DNA of 8,327 nt from Candidatus Lindowiibacteriota bacterium (GCA_023249255.1 JAHFCY010000154.1:1-8327), one strand, 5' to 3'. Shown: positions 1 to 7,292, counted from the stretch's first letter. Made by a program: numbers and translations. The notes: generated by a model not told the origin, from the letters alone.

Positions 1-13
1 GAAGCAATTACGC

Positions 14-75
14 AACAAGTTGTTACGACATAACCGGAGGCCGCAAGACCCCGGCGGAAAATGTACCTGTACAGG
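14..75. repeat. Small dyads in the leader of the SprA-like gene
   Basis: Three short symmetric elements lie upstream of the giant gene. They are AACAA-g-TTGTT (14-24), a 6-bp GC stem with one bulged A (34-40 with 49-54, loop 41-48), and the perfect 10-bp palindrome CCTGTACAGG (66-75). They may be operator or RNA-structure elements, but each is short enough to occur by chance. I could not match the leader to a known riboswitch class, and I see no convincing -35/-10 pair. Confidence 0.25.
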
Positions 76-182
76 ATTCGCATATTACTGTAATTACTAC
101 CGAAAGCAGTTAATTGGAATATCCGCCGCGGTACGCGCACTCCGTTTCGCTCATGGGGCGTAGATTCGCTTCGCACTCAATC

Positions 183-266
183 ATGAGAACACGAGCGGTA
201 GCAGGGTTCAACGGGTTCGGACTGATCCTGGGAATGGTGTTGTTCATGCCGACTGTGGCGGGCGCC
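183..266 (+). other. Signal peptide of the SprA-like protein
   Basis: The first 28 codons encode a short basic n-region (Arg2, Arg4), a hydrophobic core rich in Gly, Leu, Ile, Val, Met and Phe, and the small-residue site A-G-A before A-D-V. This fits Sec export and signal peptidase I. There is no Cys at the cleavage site, so a lipoprotein is unlikely. It supports ATG 183 over the upstream in-frame starts, which would add 10 or 23 polar residues in front of the n-region. Confidence 0.7.
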
Positions 267-3200
267 GCCGATGTCGCATCCTTTTCCTCGGATCTGCTGG
301 CGCAAGGCTTGTGGTCTGCCGGGCGCAAGGCGGAACTGGATGGGGAGTTTGGTCTGGCCGCCATGAATTACTTTCGTGCGTACCATCTGTACGATGCGCT
401 GGTTCAGGAGAGCGATTCCGAAGACATCAAACACCAATGGAGCGAAAAAAAAGTTCAGGCCTATAGCGACGGCCTGGCGGCGGTGCGGCAGTACGAAAAA
501 GTCCGCGGGGTCCGCGTCGACGTGAAACAGATCATCGACCATACCCGCCCCAGCCTGATCACGGGCGCGCGGCCTCTGCTCAAACAGAAATCCCCCGGCA
601 AACTTCTCATGGGCCGGGCCTTGCCCGGAGACCTGACCGAGCCGCCCGAAACGGAGGATCAGGGGTTGGCGGGCCTTTTCGGCGAGCGCGTGATCGAACG
701 TGAAACGCCGTTCGGCGGCAAATCCCGAACGTCACTCATCGTGCGCGGACGAAAATTCATCGGCTGGACGGCGTCGTCCACGAAATACAAAAAACCGTCC
801 GATCTGCGGAAAAATTCGAAGGACGTCAAAGTCGAACAGCAGTTGCAAATCCAGATTGCGGGCGACGTCGCATTCCAGTTCCAAGAGGCGCTCACCGTCG
901 GCGTACGGTTCGACGACGCCGAGAACGATCAGAATGCCAAGCAGTCAATCTCGATCAAATTCGATCCGAAAAAAGACATGCAGACGCCGCTCGGCAAGAT
1001 GCACCCTTACGCCGAATTCGGGGACGTCGCCCTGTCACTCGAAGGCACGACGTACGCGGCATATAACAAAAGCCTTTTTGGCCTGACCGGCTCCGTCACC
1101 TTCGACCAGTTTCACGTTTTCGATATCTTCCGGGCCAATAAATTCACCACAAAATTCGTCGCGTCGCAGACCAAGGGCATCAGCGCACACAAGGAATTTT
1201 CCGGCCAGAACACGCTCGTCGTCACGGACATCTCCGACATCAACTTCATCCCCAAAACCTACTACGATCTTCTGGCCGAACTGCCGGACGCGCAGAAATT
1301 GGTGAAACTGCCCCTTCGGGTCGGATCGGAACGCATCTTCCGCGACGACCGGAACGTCTCCACGAACAACGCCAACACGATCCTGAACAAGACCGTGGCC
1401 GGCCCGCAGGGAGGAACCTTTAAAGGCGATTTTGACGCGCTCGTTGCGGGGCAGGACTATTTCATCGACTATCAGCAGGGAATCGTGCAGTTCAAAAGTT
1501 CGGTCCAGGCAAACGCCGTCCTCGGCGTGGCCTTCACAGCCGCCGACGGAACCGTCATCGGTGATCCGACGCCGAAGATGATCAAGGACGAGAACGTGAC
1601 CGACTCGTTCCGGATTTACGAACTCAAAAACCGGTATTTCCTCGGCTCGACCAACATCATCCGGAACGACCCCGATTTCGTCATCCAGATCCGCGACCTG
1701 AACAACAAATCGGGATTCGACGCCGATTCCAACGGTATCGTGGAGACGGCCCGGGGCGAAAAATCCTACAACGAGTTGTTCGGGCTGGACGCCGGCCCCC
1801 TGGACGGCCGGGTGGACGAGAAAAACATCGATTTCGATTTCGGTCTTCTGAAATTCCCGGACAGCACGCCGTTCGTCTTTTCGCCCGATGGCAATTCGCT
1901 CTCTAATTCCCAGATTTATTCGAGCAATATTCCGACCCAGAAATATAAAATCCACGTCGAGTATGTCCAGAAGACCAACGTCTATCTTCTGAATCCCGGC
2001 ATCGTCAAAAACAGCGAGATCATCACCGTGGACGGCACCCGGATGAGCCGTGACCAGGATTATTTCATCGATTACACGTCCGGCTTTTTGCAGTTTTTGC
2101 GAACCGAGGTCATCACGTCGAAAAGCGTGATCAGCATCGACTACGAGTATTTCCCGTTCACGAGCAAGTCGAACCAGACCCTGATCGGCACGGCCCTCAA
2201 CATGGACATCTCGTCCAACGTCAAATGGGCCGCCACCTTCGTTTCAAACTTTGACGACAAGCAGAACGGCAAGCCGAAGGTCAACGAGGAGCCGAAGAAG
2301 GTCGACATCACGGATTTTCTGGTCAACGTCAATCCGCTGGGGATGGTCAAGGACGGCTGGCCGAGGATGTTCGGCGCGCCGCCGAAATGGCTGGATAAGT
2401 TTGCGTTCAATTTCTCGTTTGAGAATGCGTCAAGCCGGTTCAACTACAATACGGCAGGCGAGGCCATTCTCGCCGATTTTGAGGACGCGGGACTCATCAC
2501 GCAGTTCGGCATGAGCCAGAACCAGTGGCGGCCGGAAGTTCCGGACGGATTCGACACGGCCGGCGTCTATCATCGGGGAACATTCACGCTCTCGCAGATC
2601 AACGAATTCGGCCACCTGGACGGACAGGTCGACGTCGACGCCGAGTCGCTTCGGAACCAGACGTCCCTGCGGCTCGACTACACCGACGCCGCGGACGACA
2701 CCTACATTTCTGTGTCATTTCACATATCGGACGTCGCCCAGGATATTTCGAAAAAAACATTCCTCGAATTCTGGGTCAAGGACGCCAACAATCCGGACGT
2801 CACGCTCGACATCGGAATTCTCAACGAAGACGCCGACAACGACGGCTTGCTCGACTCCGAGGACAATAACAAGGACAACCTTCTGAACTCGGGCGAGGAC
2901 GGCGGCATTGATCTTGGCGGCATCGTCGTCGGGAGAGGCAACGGCATTCTTGACTCCGAGGACCGCGACCGCGATGGAACGCTTGACGTCGATCAGGCGT
3001 TTTTCCGGGCCGACTTGCGCAATCCGGCGTTTGTGGACACAGAAGTTCTTGCGACGGGCTGGCGGCGTTACCGCGTGTTTTTGAGCACCGTGCTCGCCGC
3101 CACCACGTTCAGCAATCAGACGCCGGACCTTCGAACAGTCAAGGACATCCGGCTGACGTTCGCGCCCGGCGCGAGCAAAACCGGCGCGGTCTACATCAAC

Positions 3201-5561
3201 GATGTTTCGATTCAGGGCGTAAGCTGGGAGGACGACAATTTCGCCGATACCAAAACCTTCGCCGTCGGCATCGTCTCAAACCGCACCGATCCGACCTTCA
3301 CCCCGCCGCCGATCATCGCGGCGGACATTCAGAAACTCGACGCCAAGGCGCTGGCATTGTCGTACACGCAGTTGGCCGGCAAGCACGTCGCCAAATTCCT
3401 TCCGCTCACCGATGTCCGACTGTCCTTGTACCGGAAGTTGTTGTACTGGATCAAAACGGCGGACGCGGGCAACGTCGGCGACACGATCCTGTTCAGGTTC
3501 GGCCCGGACGCGAACAATTATTTTGAAAAGGCCGTGCGCATCTCCAATACCGACTGGAAAAACGTCGAGGTCGATCTGTCGCAGATCGACGATGACCTGA
3601 TCCAGTTGAATCTGGACACGATCCCCCCGTTTGACGCGACAAAACACGGCGTCCACTTCGTCGGCGCGCCGACGCTCGACCGCATCCGGTTCCTGGGCGC
3701 CGGGATCTCCGCCGACACTCATTCCGGCAAGATTTTCGTGGACGAGATAACGGTCAGGGAGGTCCGGGAGGAAAGCGGGCGGGCCAACAAGTCATCCTTC
3801 TCCAGCGTGCTCTTCGACAATCTCATCACCCTGAACGGCAACCAGGAACAGGTTGACAACACGTTCCGCCCCATCGGGCGCATCAACTACACAGGGGTCG
3901 GAGACTACGTGCCGGAGAATCGCAAGACCCAGTCCTACACCGGGACGCTGAATTTTTCCCGGCTGACATTTCTCGACCGGCTCCTGAAACTCAGCATTCC
4001 CGTCGGATTTTCAAACAGCCAGACCAAATCATTCATCAATCCCGATCTCGTCGAAAATGTCCGGCGGTCCGACCTCGGCTCAAAAACATCCGACGGCCGC
4101 AACGTCTCATTCAGCGTGACCCGAAACTCGAAATGGCCGTCCTTCGACGCAAACTGGAACAGGCTCGAGGAGGACGTCGATCAAAAAACATTCCGATCGG
4201 AGCTGGAGAACATCGACAAATCCTACTCGCTGGCCTACGGTCAGACCTTTGACCGCCGGATTTTGTGGATCGTACCGATCGGCCGGACGTTCAATTACAG
4301 CACTTCGTTTTCCCGAAGCAGCAGCGTCCACGACCGGCACGTTCTGCTCGGGACGGAAAAAAATTCATTCCAGAAAAGCCTGACCGACGCGTTTTCGGCG
4401 AACGTCCACTACACCATCACGCGCTGGTTCGACTGGAGCTTCAATGCCAGTCAGTCACTGAGCCGGCAGACGAACATCGAAACCGGACCCCTGCGAAAGA
4501 GCGCGCGGTCGCGAGGCTACTCGTGGAACTGGCCGTTCCCGACTTTCGGCGGTCTGTCGCCCGCGTTCAACTGGAATTTCAATTTCTCGGAAAATTACAA
4601 CAACGAGTCGGAGTTAAAGAACGTTTCGTCGGGCGGGGGATTCAGCGCAACGCTTGGCATCACACCCGAAATGTTGTGGCGCCGCCTCAAATTTTTCACC
4701 GTTTCCTACGCCTACAACGTGAGCGGAAGCTCCACCTATCAGAATCTGCCCGACCGGTTCGGCCTGAAAGAGGTCTTCGGCGATTTTTACGGTAATATTT
4801 TCTTCTTCTGGAAAGGCGGCTCGCTCGCCGTGACATCCGACACGCTCGCACTGCTTCGAACTTCGGCCAATACCTCGCGCGGCCATACATTCGGCGGAGG
4901 AGTCAAAATCTGGAAAAGCCTGTCGACCACGTACAGCACGGCGTTCAACCGGACCGAAGTCCAAAGCCTGAACTCGATCGATAAGTCCGACGCGTTCAGT
5001 TTCAATTTGAACAATAATCTGGACCTCAAGACGGCCACGCGGATATTTCAGAAACCGAGCTCGGCCGCGCTGACCTATTCGTATGCCTTCAATTCGTCTG
5101 AAGGCCGGACAACGGCGACACGCAACATCTCCAACACCTTGAGCTGGCCCGTCGGCTGGACCGATCGGTTCCGGACCGGATTCAATTACGCTTTTACCTT
5201 CGGCGAAAACAGGGATCGCCTGTCGCTGAACGCGAGCCAGAACCAGAATGCCGGCCTGACAACTTCGTATCTGTTGAGCAACCCGTTCAGAATGACGAGT
5301 TTTACCGGAAACCTCCTGCGATTCCAGAATCGCCTTGAGTTAACCGGCGGCCTCACCTGGAACACCGGCAAAAACCGGCTCGACGGCGTGGCGAAGTCCG
5401 ACAATATGAGTTACGGCGGAACCATCGGACTGGTGTATGATTTGCGGGAAAATTTCCGGGTCAACGGATCAGGCGGATATACCGTGACATCCAATAAAAT
5501 CACGCCGGACGAGGACAGAAGCGTCACGTCCTTCGCCGCGACTGCTGAATTGAGATTCTAA
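183..5561 (+). CDS. sprA: SprA-like giant outer-membrane beta-barrel protein (type IX secretion/gliding family)
   Basis: From ATG 183 the protein is 1792 residues. It opens with a signal peptide: basic MRTR, a hydrophobic core, and an A-G-A/A-D-V cleavage site near nt 266. A short helical, TPR-like stretch follows (about 297-500). A beta-rich block (about 831-1350) resembles the SprA N-terminal region, with matching 'GDV..', 'YAEFGDVALSL' and 'FVASQTKG' elements. Two DYFIDYxxGxxQF units lie at 1455-1493 and 2058-2096. An Asp-rich DxDxDG-type stretch spans about 2826-2997. 'ALALSY...YRKLLYW...FRFGPDANNYFEKAV' (3348-3537) matches the EQSLxL/RxGxDxxNYYE block of SprA proteins. From about 3800 alternating hydrophobic/polar beta-strands run to a C-terminal Phe (ELRF), the usual BAM targeting signature. 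Known of the family: SprA forms the very large translocation barrel of the type IX secretion system in the outer membrane. Bacteroidota members are about 2400 residues, so this one is compact. The start is uncertain: in-frame ATG 153 and TTG 114 also exist, none has a clear Shine-Dalgarno, and 183 gives the cleanest signal peptide. Family placement is fairly sure; a role in secretion is inferred. Confidence 0.78.
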   Translation: MRTRAVAGFNGFGLILGMVLFMPTVAGAADVASFSSDLLAQGLWSAGRKAELDGEFGLAAMNYFRAYHLYDALVQESDSEDIKHQWSEKKVQAYSDGLAAVRQYEKVRGVRVDVKQIIDHTRPSLITGARPLLKQKSPGKLLMGRALPGDLTEPPETEDQGLAGLFGERVIERETPFGGKSRTSLIVRGRKFIGWTASSTKYKKPSDLRKNSKDVKVEQQLQIQIAGDVAFQFQEALTVGVRFDDAENDQNAKQSISIKFDPKKDMQTPLGKMHPYAEFGDVALSLEGTTYAAYNKSLFGLTGSVTFDQFHVFDIFRANKFTTKFVASQTKGISAHKEFSGQNTLVVTDISDINFIPKTYYDLLAELPDAQKLVKLPLRVGSERIFRDDRNVSTNNANTILNKTVAGPQGGTFKGDFDALVAGQDYFIDYQQGIVQFKSSVQANAVLGVAFTAADGTVIGDPTPKMIKDENVTDSFRIYELKNRYFLGSTNIIRNDPDFVIQIRDLNNKSGFDADSNGIVETARGEKSYNELFGLDAGPLDGRVDEKNIDFDFGLLKFPDSTPFVFSPDGNSLSNSQIYSSNIPTQKYKIHVEYVQKTNVYLLNPGIVKNSEIITVDGTRMSRDQDYFIDYTSGFLQFLRTEVITSKSVISIDYEYFPFTSKSNQTLIGTALNMDISSNVKWAATFVSNFDDKQNGKPKVNEEPKKVDITDFLVNVNPLGMVKDGWPRMFGAPPKWLDKFAFNFSFENASSRFNYNTAGEAILADFEDAGLITQFGMSQNQWRPEVPDGFDTAGVYHRGTFTLSQINEFGHLDGQVDVDAESLRNQTSLRLDYTDAADDTYISVSFHISDVAQDISKKTFLEFWVKDANNPDVTLDIGILNEDADNDGLLDSEDNNKDNLLNSGEDGGIDLGGIVVGRGNGILDSEDRDRDGTLDVDQAFFRADLRNPAFVDTEVLATGWRRYRVFLSTVLAATTFSNQTPDLRTVKDIRLTFAPGASKTGAVYINDVSIQGVSWEDDNFADTKTFAVGIVSNRTDPTFTPPPIIAADIQKLDAKALALSYTQLAGKHVAKFLPLTDVRLSLYRKLLYWIKTADAGNVGDTILFRFGPDANNYFEKAVRISNTDWKNVEVDLSQIDDDLIQLNLDTIPPFDATKHGVHFVGAPTLDRIRFLGAGISADTHSGKIFVDEITVREVREESGRANKSSFSSVLFDNLITLNGNQEQVDNTFRPIGRINYTGVGDYVPENRKTQSYTGTLNFSRLTFLDRLLKLSIPVGFSNSQTKSFINPDLVENVRRSDLGSKTSDGRNVSFSVTRNSKWPSFDANWNRLEEDVDQKTFRSELENIDKSYSLAYGQTFDRRILWIVPIGRTFNYSTSFSRSSSVHDRHVLLGTEKNSFQKSLTDAFSANVHYTITRWFDWSFNASQSLSRQTNIETGPLRKSARSRGYSWNWPFPTFGGLSPAFNWNFNFSENYNNESELKNVSSGGGFSATLGITPEMLWRRLKFFTVSYAYNVSGSSTYQNLPDRFGLKEVFGDFYGNIFFFWKGGSLAVTSDTLALLRTSANTSRGHTFGGGVKIWKSLSTTYSTAFNRTEVQSLNSIDKSDAFSFNLNNNLDLKTATRIFQKPSSAALTYSYAFNSSEGRTTATRNISNTLSWPVGWTDRFRTGFNYAFTFGENRDRLSLNASQNQNAGLTTSYLLSNPFRMTSFTGNLLRFQNRLELTGGLTWNTGKNRLDGVAKSDNMSYGGTIGLVYDLRENFRVNGSGGYTVTSNKITPDEDRSVTSFAATAELRF
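2826..2997 (+). other. Asp-rich DxDxDG-type putative calcium-binding stretch inside the SprA-like protein
   Basis: This part of the reading frame encodes consecutive acidic loops: 'DADNDGLLDSED', 'NNKDNLLNSGED', then 'GNGILDSEDRDRDGTLDVD'. The D-x-D-x-D-G-x-x-D spacing is that of thrombospondin type 3 and dockerin-like calcium loops. Similar 'NGxLDxED' strings occur in SprA homologues, so this is probably an inherited family element and not a recent insertion. It sits between two beta-rich, carbohydrate-binding-module-like segments on what should be the non-barrel portion. Calcium binding is inferred from the spacing of acidic residues only. Confidence 0.6.
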
Positions 5562-5568
5562 ACCACTG

Positions 5569-5660
5569 GCCACAGACTGACCCCCACAGACATACACAGA
5601 CACCCACAACCATTTGTACAAGTCTGTGTCTGCGCGAGAAAGTGATTGTCTGTGTGTGGC
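5569..5660. repeat. Inverted CACAGAC-family repeats in the convergent intergenic gap
   Basis: The gap between the convergent SprA-like gene and the methyltransferase gene is dominated by one 7-mer. CACAGAC occurs three times in its left half (from 5571, 5585 and 5595). Its reverse complement GTCTGTG occurs twice in the right half (from 5622 and 5648). The spacer between the halves includes the palindrome TTGTACAA (5614-5621). The outermost copies, GCCACAGAC (5569-5577) and GTCTGTGTGTGGC (5648-5660), can also pair with a 4-nt bulge. The arrangement allows several alternative hairpins and fits a transcription terminator or a REP-like element. Confidence 0.6.
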
Positions 5661-5671
5661 TATTGTTTTTT
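5591..5671 (+). terminator. Probable intrinsic terminator of the SprA-like gene
   Basis: CATACACAGACA (5591-5602) can pair with TGTCTGTGTGTG (5647-5658) over 12 bp with a single G-U wobble. Two nucleotides after the stem comes a T-rich tract, 5661-5671, in which 9 of 11 bases are T. This has the form of a Rho-independent terminator for rightward transcription starting 30 nt after the stop codon, although the 44-nt loop is long. An alternative 8-bp stem uses the same left arm with GTCTGTGT at 5622-5629. The T-tract overlaps the last codons of the convergent methyltransferase gene. No equal T-tract is present for leftward transcription. Confidence 0.55.
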
Positions 5672-6463
5672 GAGCACCAGCGTGAACGCGCTGTACGCGC
5701 AATGCGGCACGCCGTAAAATTCGGCAAGACCGGCAAGATACCGGTCCCAATCGCCAACGTCGAACGACATCGTCGCCACGGGCGCGAGGCCCGACCACGC
5801 GACGAGGCGTTCCACGTCGGTACGCGTAAATATATCCGATTTCCCCGGAATCGGGCGTTCGACATAGTCGAGCGTGAGGACCATCAAGCCGCCCGGTTTC
5901 AAAACGCGTACAAGTTGTTTGACCGCGCGCTGCTGTTCGAAAGCGGGCTGAATATGTTCAAGGACCGAAATCGACGCGACACGGTCAAACGTCGCGTCCG
6001 GCCACGTGAGCTCCTGCATTGGCTCGATATGATAGTCAACATCCACGTGGAAAACCCGCGCGTTGGCGCGCAGGCGTGACGTGAGATCGGGGACGGGAGC
6101 CAGATGGAGACGATGAAGAGCGCGTTGCCAGCGCAGAACTCGCTTGGACCGAAATCCGTCAAGGTCACACCCCGACACGCGACAGCCGAGCCGCGCCAGA
6201 TAATACTGGAAAATCCCGCGGCCGCACCCGGCGTCGAGCACATTCTGGCCGGGCTGAAAATCTCCGTGGATCGCCGCCCATGGGTACTCGAGGTGCTTGC
6301 CGCCTTCGATCTCGGCGCGACGCAGTCGGCCGTGTCCCATCCGGCAATGATGACCCATCGGATGATCCGATTGGTTCATCATCGCATGCATTTCGCCGAG
6401 AATCCCGGCATACCTCGGGTCGCGCCTGAATTCATCAAAGGAAATGACGGAACACGGATTCAT
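5660..6463 (-). CDS. Class I SAM-dependent methyltransferase
   Basis: This 267-residue protein has the complete Rossmann-type methyltransferase core. Motif I, VLDAGCGRG, is at residues 75-83. The acidic residue after strand 2 is in GCDLDG (98-103), which contacts the SAM ribose. DRVASISVLEHI is at 160-171, and LKPGGLMVLTLDY, the post-II/III element, is at 188-200. The N-terminal 70 residues are His-, Met- and Arg-rich, contain 'HLEYPWA', and probably help form the substrate pocket. The substrate cannot be told from the sequence. The neighbouring nucleotide-sugar-type genes make a sugar, glycan or lipid-linked substrate possible. The start at ATG 6463 has no Shine-Dalgarno, but a GATAAT hexamer lies 8 nt before it, which suggests a leaderless mRNA. 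The gene is convergent with the SprA-like gene and divergent from the acetyltransferase. The protein looks complete and soluble, with no membrane segment. Confidence 0.9.
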   Translation of the reverse strand: MNPCSVISFDEFRRDPRYAGILGEMHAMMNQSDHPMGHHCRMGHGRLRRAEIEGGKHLEYPWAAIHGDFQPGQNVLDAGCGRGIFQYYLARLGCRVSGCDLDGFRSKRVLRWQRALHRLHLAPVPDLTSRLRANARVFHVDVDYHIEPMQELTWPDATFDRVASISVLEHIQPAFEQQRAVKQLVRVLKPGGLMVLTLDYVERPIPGKSDIFTRTDVERLVAWSGLAPVATMSFDVGDWDRYLAGLAEFYGVPHCAYSAFTLVLKKQ

Positions 6464-6471
6464 GCATATGA

Positions 6472-6477
6472 ATTATC
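6472..6477 (-). promoter_or_regulatory. -10-like hexamer directly before the methyltransferase start
   Basis: On the minus strand GATAAT (5 of 6 to TATAAT) ends 8 nt before the ATG at 6463. Transcription starting at the usual distance from this box would begin at or next to the start codon, giving a leaderless mRNA. No ribosome binding site is present, which fits. A -35 match at 16-18 bp spacing is weak (ACTTCC/CTTCCG region, 6494-6500), so the assignment is tentative. Confidence 0.4.
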
Positions 6478-6535
6478 AGATTCGCCGCCGATTCGGAAGT
6501 TGGAGGCGGCGGCCTGACGGGCGGCAGCCCGATTC

Positions 6536-6564
6536 CCGGCCCGGGGCCTTTGCATCCGGGCCGG
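6536..6564. repeat. GC-rich 9-bp inverted repeat in the divergent promoter region
   Basis: CCGGCCCGG (6536-6544) and CCGGGCCGG (6556-6564) are perfect reverse complements separated by 11 nt. The dyad lies between the divergent methyltransferase and acetyltransferase genes, and its loop and right arm overlap the proposed -35 and spacer of the acetyltransferase promoter. It could be an operator for a dimeric regulator or a hairpin. No T-tract follows, so a terminator is unlikely. Confidence 0.5.
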
Positions 6565-6578
6565 CTTTATCATATAAA
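6550..6578 (+). promoter_or_regulatory. Putative promoter of the acetyltransferase gene, leaderless type
   Basis: TTGCAT (6550-6555; only the TTG triplet of TTGACA matches) is followed after exactly 17 bp by TATAAA (6573-6578), a 5 of 6 match to TATAAT. The -10 ends 7 nt before ATG 6586, so the transcript would start at or beside the start codon. No Shine-Dalgarno is present. The TTG at 6550 is therefore better read as part of a -35 element than as the in-frame alternative start codon. Confidence 0.45.
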
Positions 6579-6585
6579 ACCAGTC

Positions 6586-7290
6586 ATGAAATTTTCGTTT
6601 GTGCCCAATCCGTTTAATATTGAAATTCTCGGGAAAAAATCCGGGCGGCTCGTCTACGCTGGCCGCGTGACGGAGTCGGCTGTTCGCGGGGCGCTGGCCG
6701 GGGCGCAGCGTGGCGGATACCGCTTTCTCGATGTCGTGCCCCGCGAGGAGGAACGCTGGACGGTCGAGGCGATGATCCGGGGCGGTTTTGATCTCGTCGG
6801 GATACTGGTTGAATTTTCGCGAAGGCTGGACAAGGGCGTCATCGCGCGGCCGCACGCGGCGTGCCGGCTGATTCGGGCGGGCGACCGCCGGGCGGTTGTG
6901 AAAACGGGCGTTGAGTTCACCGACGATCGTTATTCGCAGGACCCGCGGATCGGGCGAAAGGCTGCATGTCGATTGTTCAAGAGATGGATTGAAAACAGCA
7001 TCGACGGCCGGTCTGATTTTATTTATGTCCATCAAGGCGCGTTCTGCGCGTGTTTCATCCGCAAAGACGACGGCGTGGGCGTGATCGACCTCATCGGGGT
7101 GCCGCGAAATCTTCAAGGTCGGGGCATCGGAATTTCTCTGGTGTTGGCATCGCTGGCTGAATTTAAAAAAAGGGGCTGTAAACGAACCATCGTCAAAACG
7201 GCGGGCACGAACGCCGCCGCCATGCGATCCTATGCGATCTGTGGCTACGATCCCTCCATATTATATTACGCTCTCCACTGGCACGGTTGA
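6586..7290 (+). CDS. GNAT acetyltransferase, WecD/RffC-like (nucleotide-amino-sugar N-acetylation)
   Basis: From ATG 6586 the protein is 234 residues, close to the size of WecD (RffC), which transfers acetyl from acetyl-CoA to the 4-amino group of dTDP-4-amino-4,6-dideoxygalactose. The N-terminal 'NPFNIEILGKKSGRL' (8-22) matches the opening of that family. The middle 'DPRIGRKAACRLFKRWIENS' (119-138) matches its conserved 'D.r...A..ly..W..nS' element. The GNAT core follows: strand 4 'GVIDLIGV' (165-172) and the acetyl-CoA pyrophosphate loop QGRGIG (177-182). The C-terminal 'TNAAAMRSYAICGY' (208-221) contains Tyr216, at the place of the catalytic-acid Tyr of WecD. The true substrate is inferred. 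The dehydratase next door would supply a 4-keto sugar, but the required aminotransferase is not in the window. A TTG start at 6550 would add 12 residues and is disfavoured because it overlaps a promoter-like element. Confidence 0.82.
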   Translation: MKFSFVPNPFNIEILGKKSGRLVYAGRVTESAVRGALAGAQRGGYRFLDVVPREEERWTVEAMIRGGFDLVGILVEFSRRLDKGVIARPHAACRLIRAGDRRAVVKTGVEFTDDRYSQDPRIGRKAACRLFKRWIENSIDGRSDFIYVHQGAFCACFIRKDDGVGVIDLIGVPRNLQGRGIGISLVLASLAEFKKRGCKRTIVKTAGTNAAAMRSYAICGYDPSILYYALHWHG

Positions 7291-7292
7291 CC

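Noticed and set aside
61-93. Ten-codon ATG-to-TAA frame in the leader, after a GGAGG at 36-40
   Set aside because: The GGAGG is about 20 nt from the ATG, too far for a normal ribosome binding site, and the peptide is short and unremarkable. A leader peptide cannot be supported.
1-113. Possible riboswitch (cyclic-di-GMP-like GCAA and GC stem elements)
   Set aside because: Only one short bulged hairpin is visible, and the conserved second helix and receptor of known classes are missing.
445-452. A8 run in the SprA-like gene as a slippage or frameshift site
   Set aside because: The frame is intact across it, the run is shorter than typical transcriptional slippage sites, and there is no clear stimulatory structure or alternative product.
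1035-1955. 306-codon open frame on the minus strand inside the SprA-like gene
   Set aside because: It is antisense to a well-supported coding region, has no recognisable motif, and its Val/Arg/Asp-rich composition is what the GC-skewed codon positions of the plus-strand gene would give.
66-5621. Shared TGTACA cores in palindromes at 66-75 and 5614-5621 flanking the giant gene
   Set aside because: A six-base word is expected about twice by chance in a window of this size, and the outer bases of the two palindromes differ.
6104-6517. 137-codon plus-strand frame and other frames antisense to the methyltransferase
   Set aside because: They overlap a complete methyltransferase with all its motifs, have low-complexity composition, and show no domain of their own.
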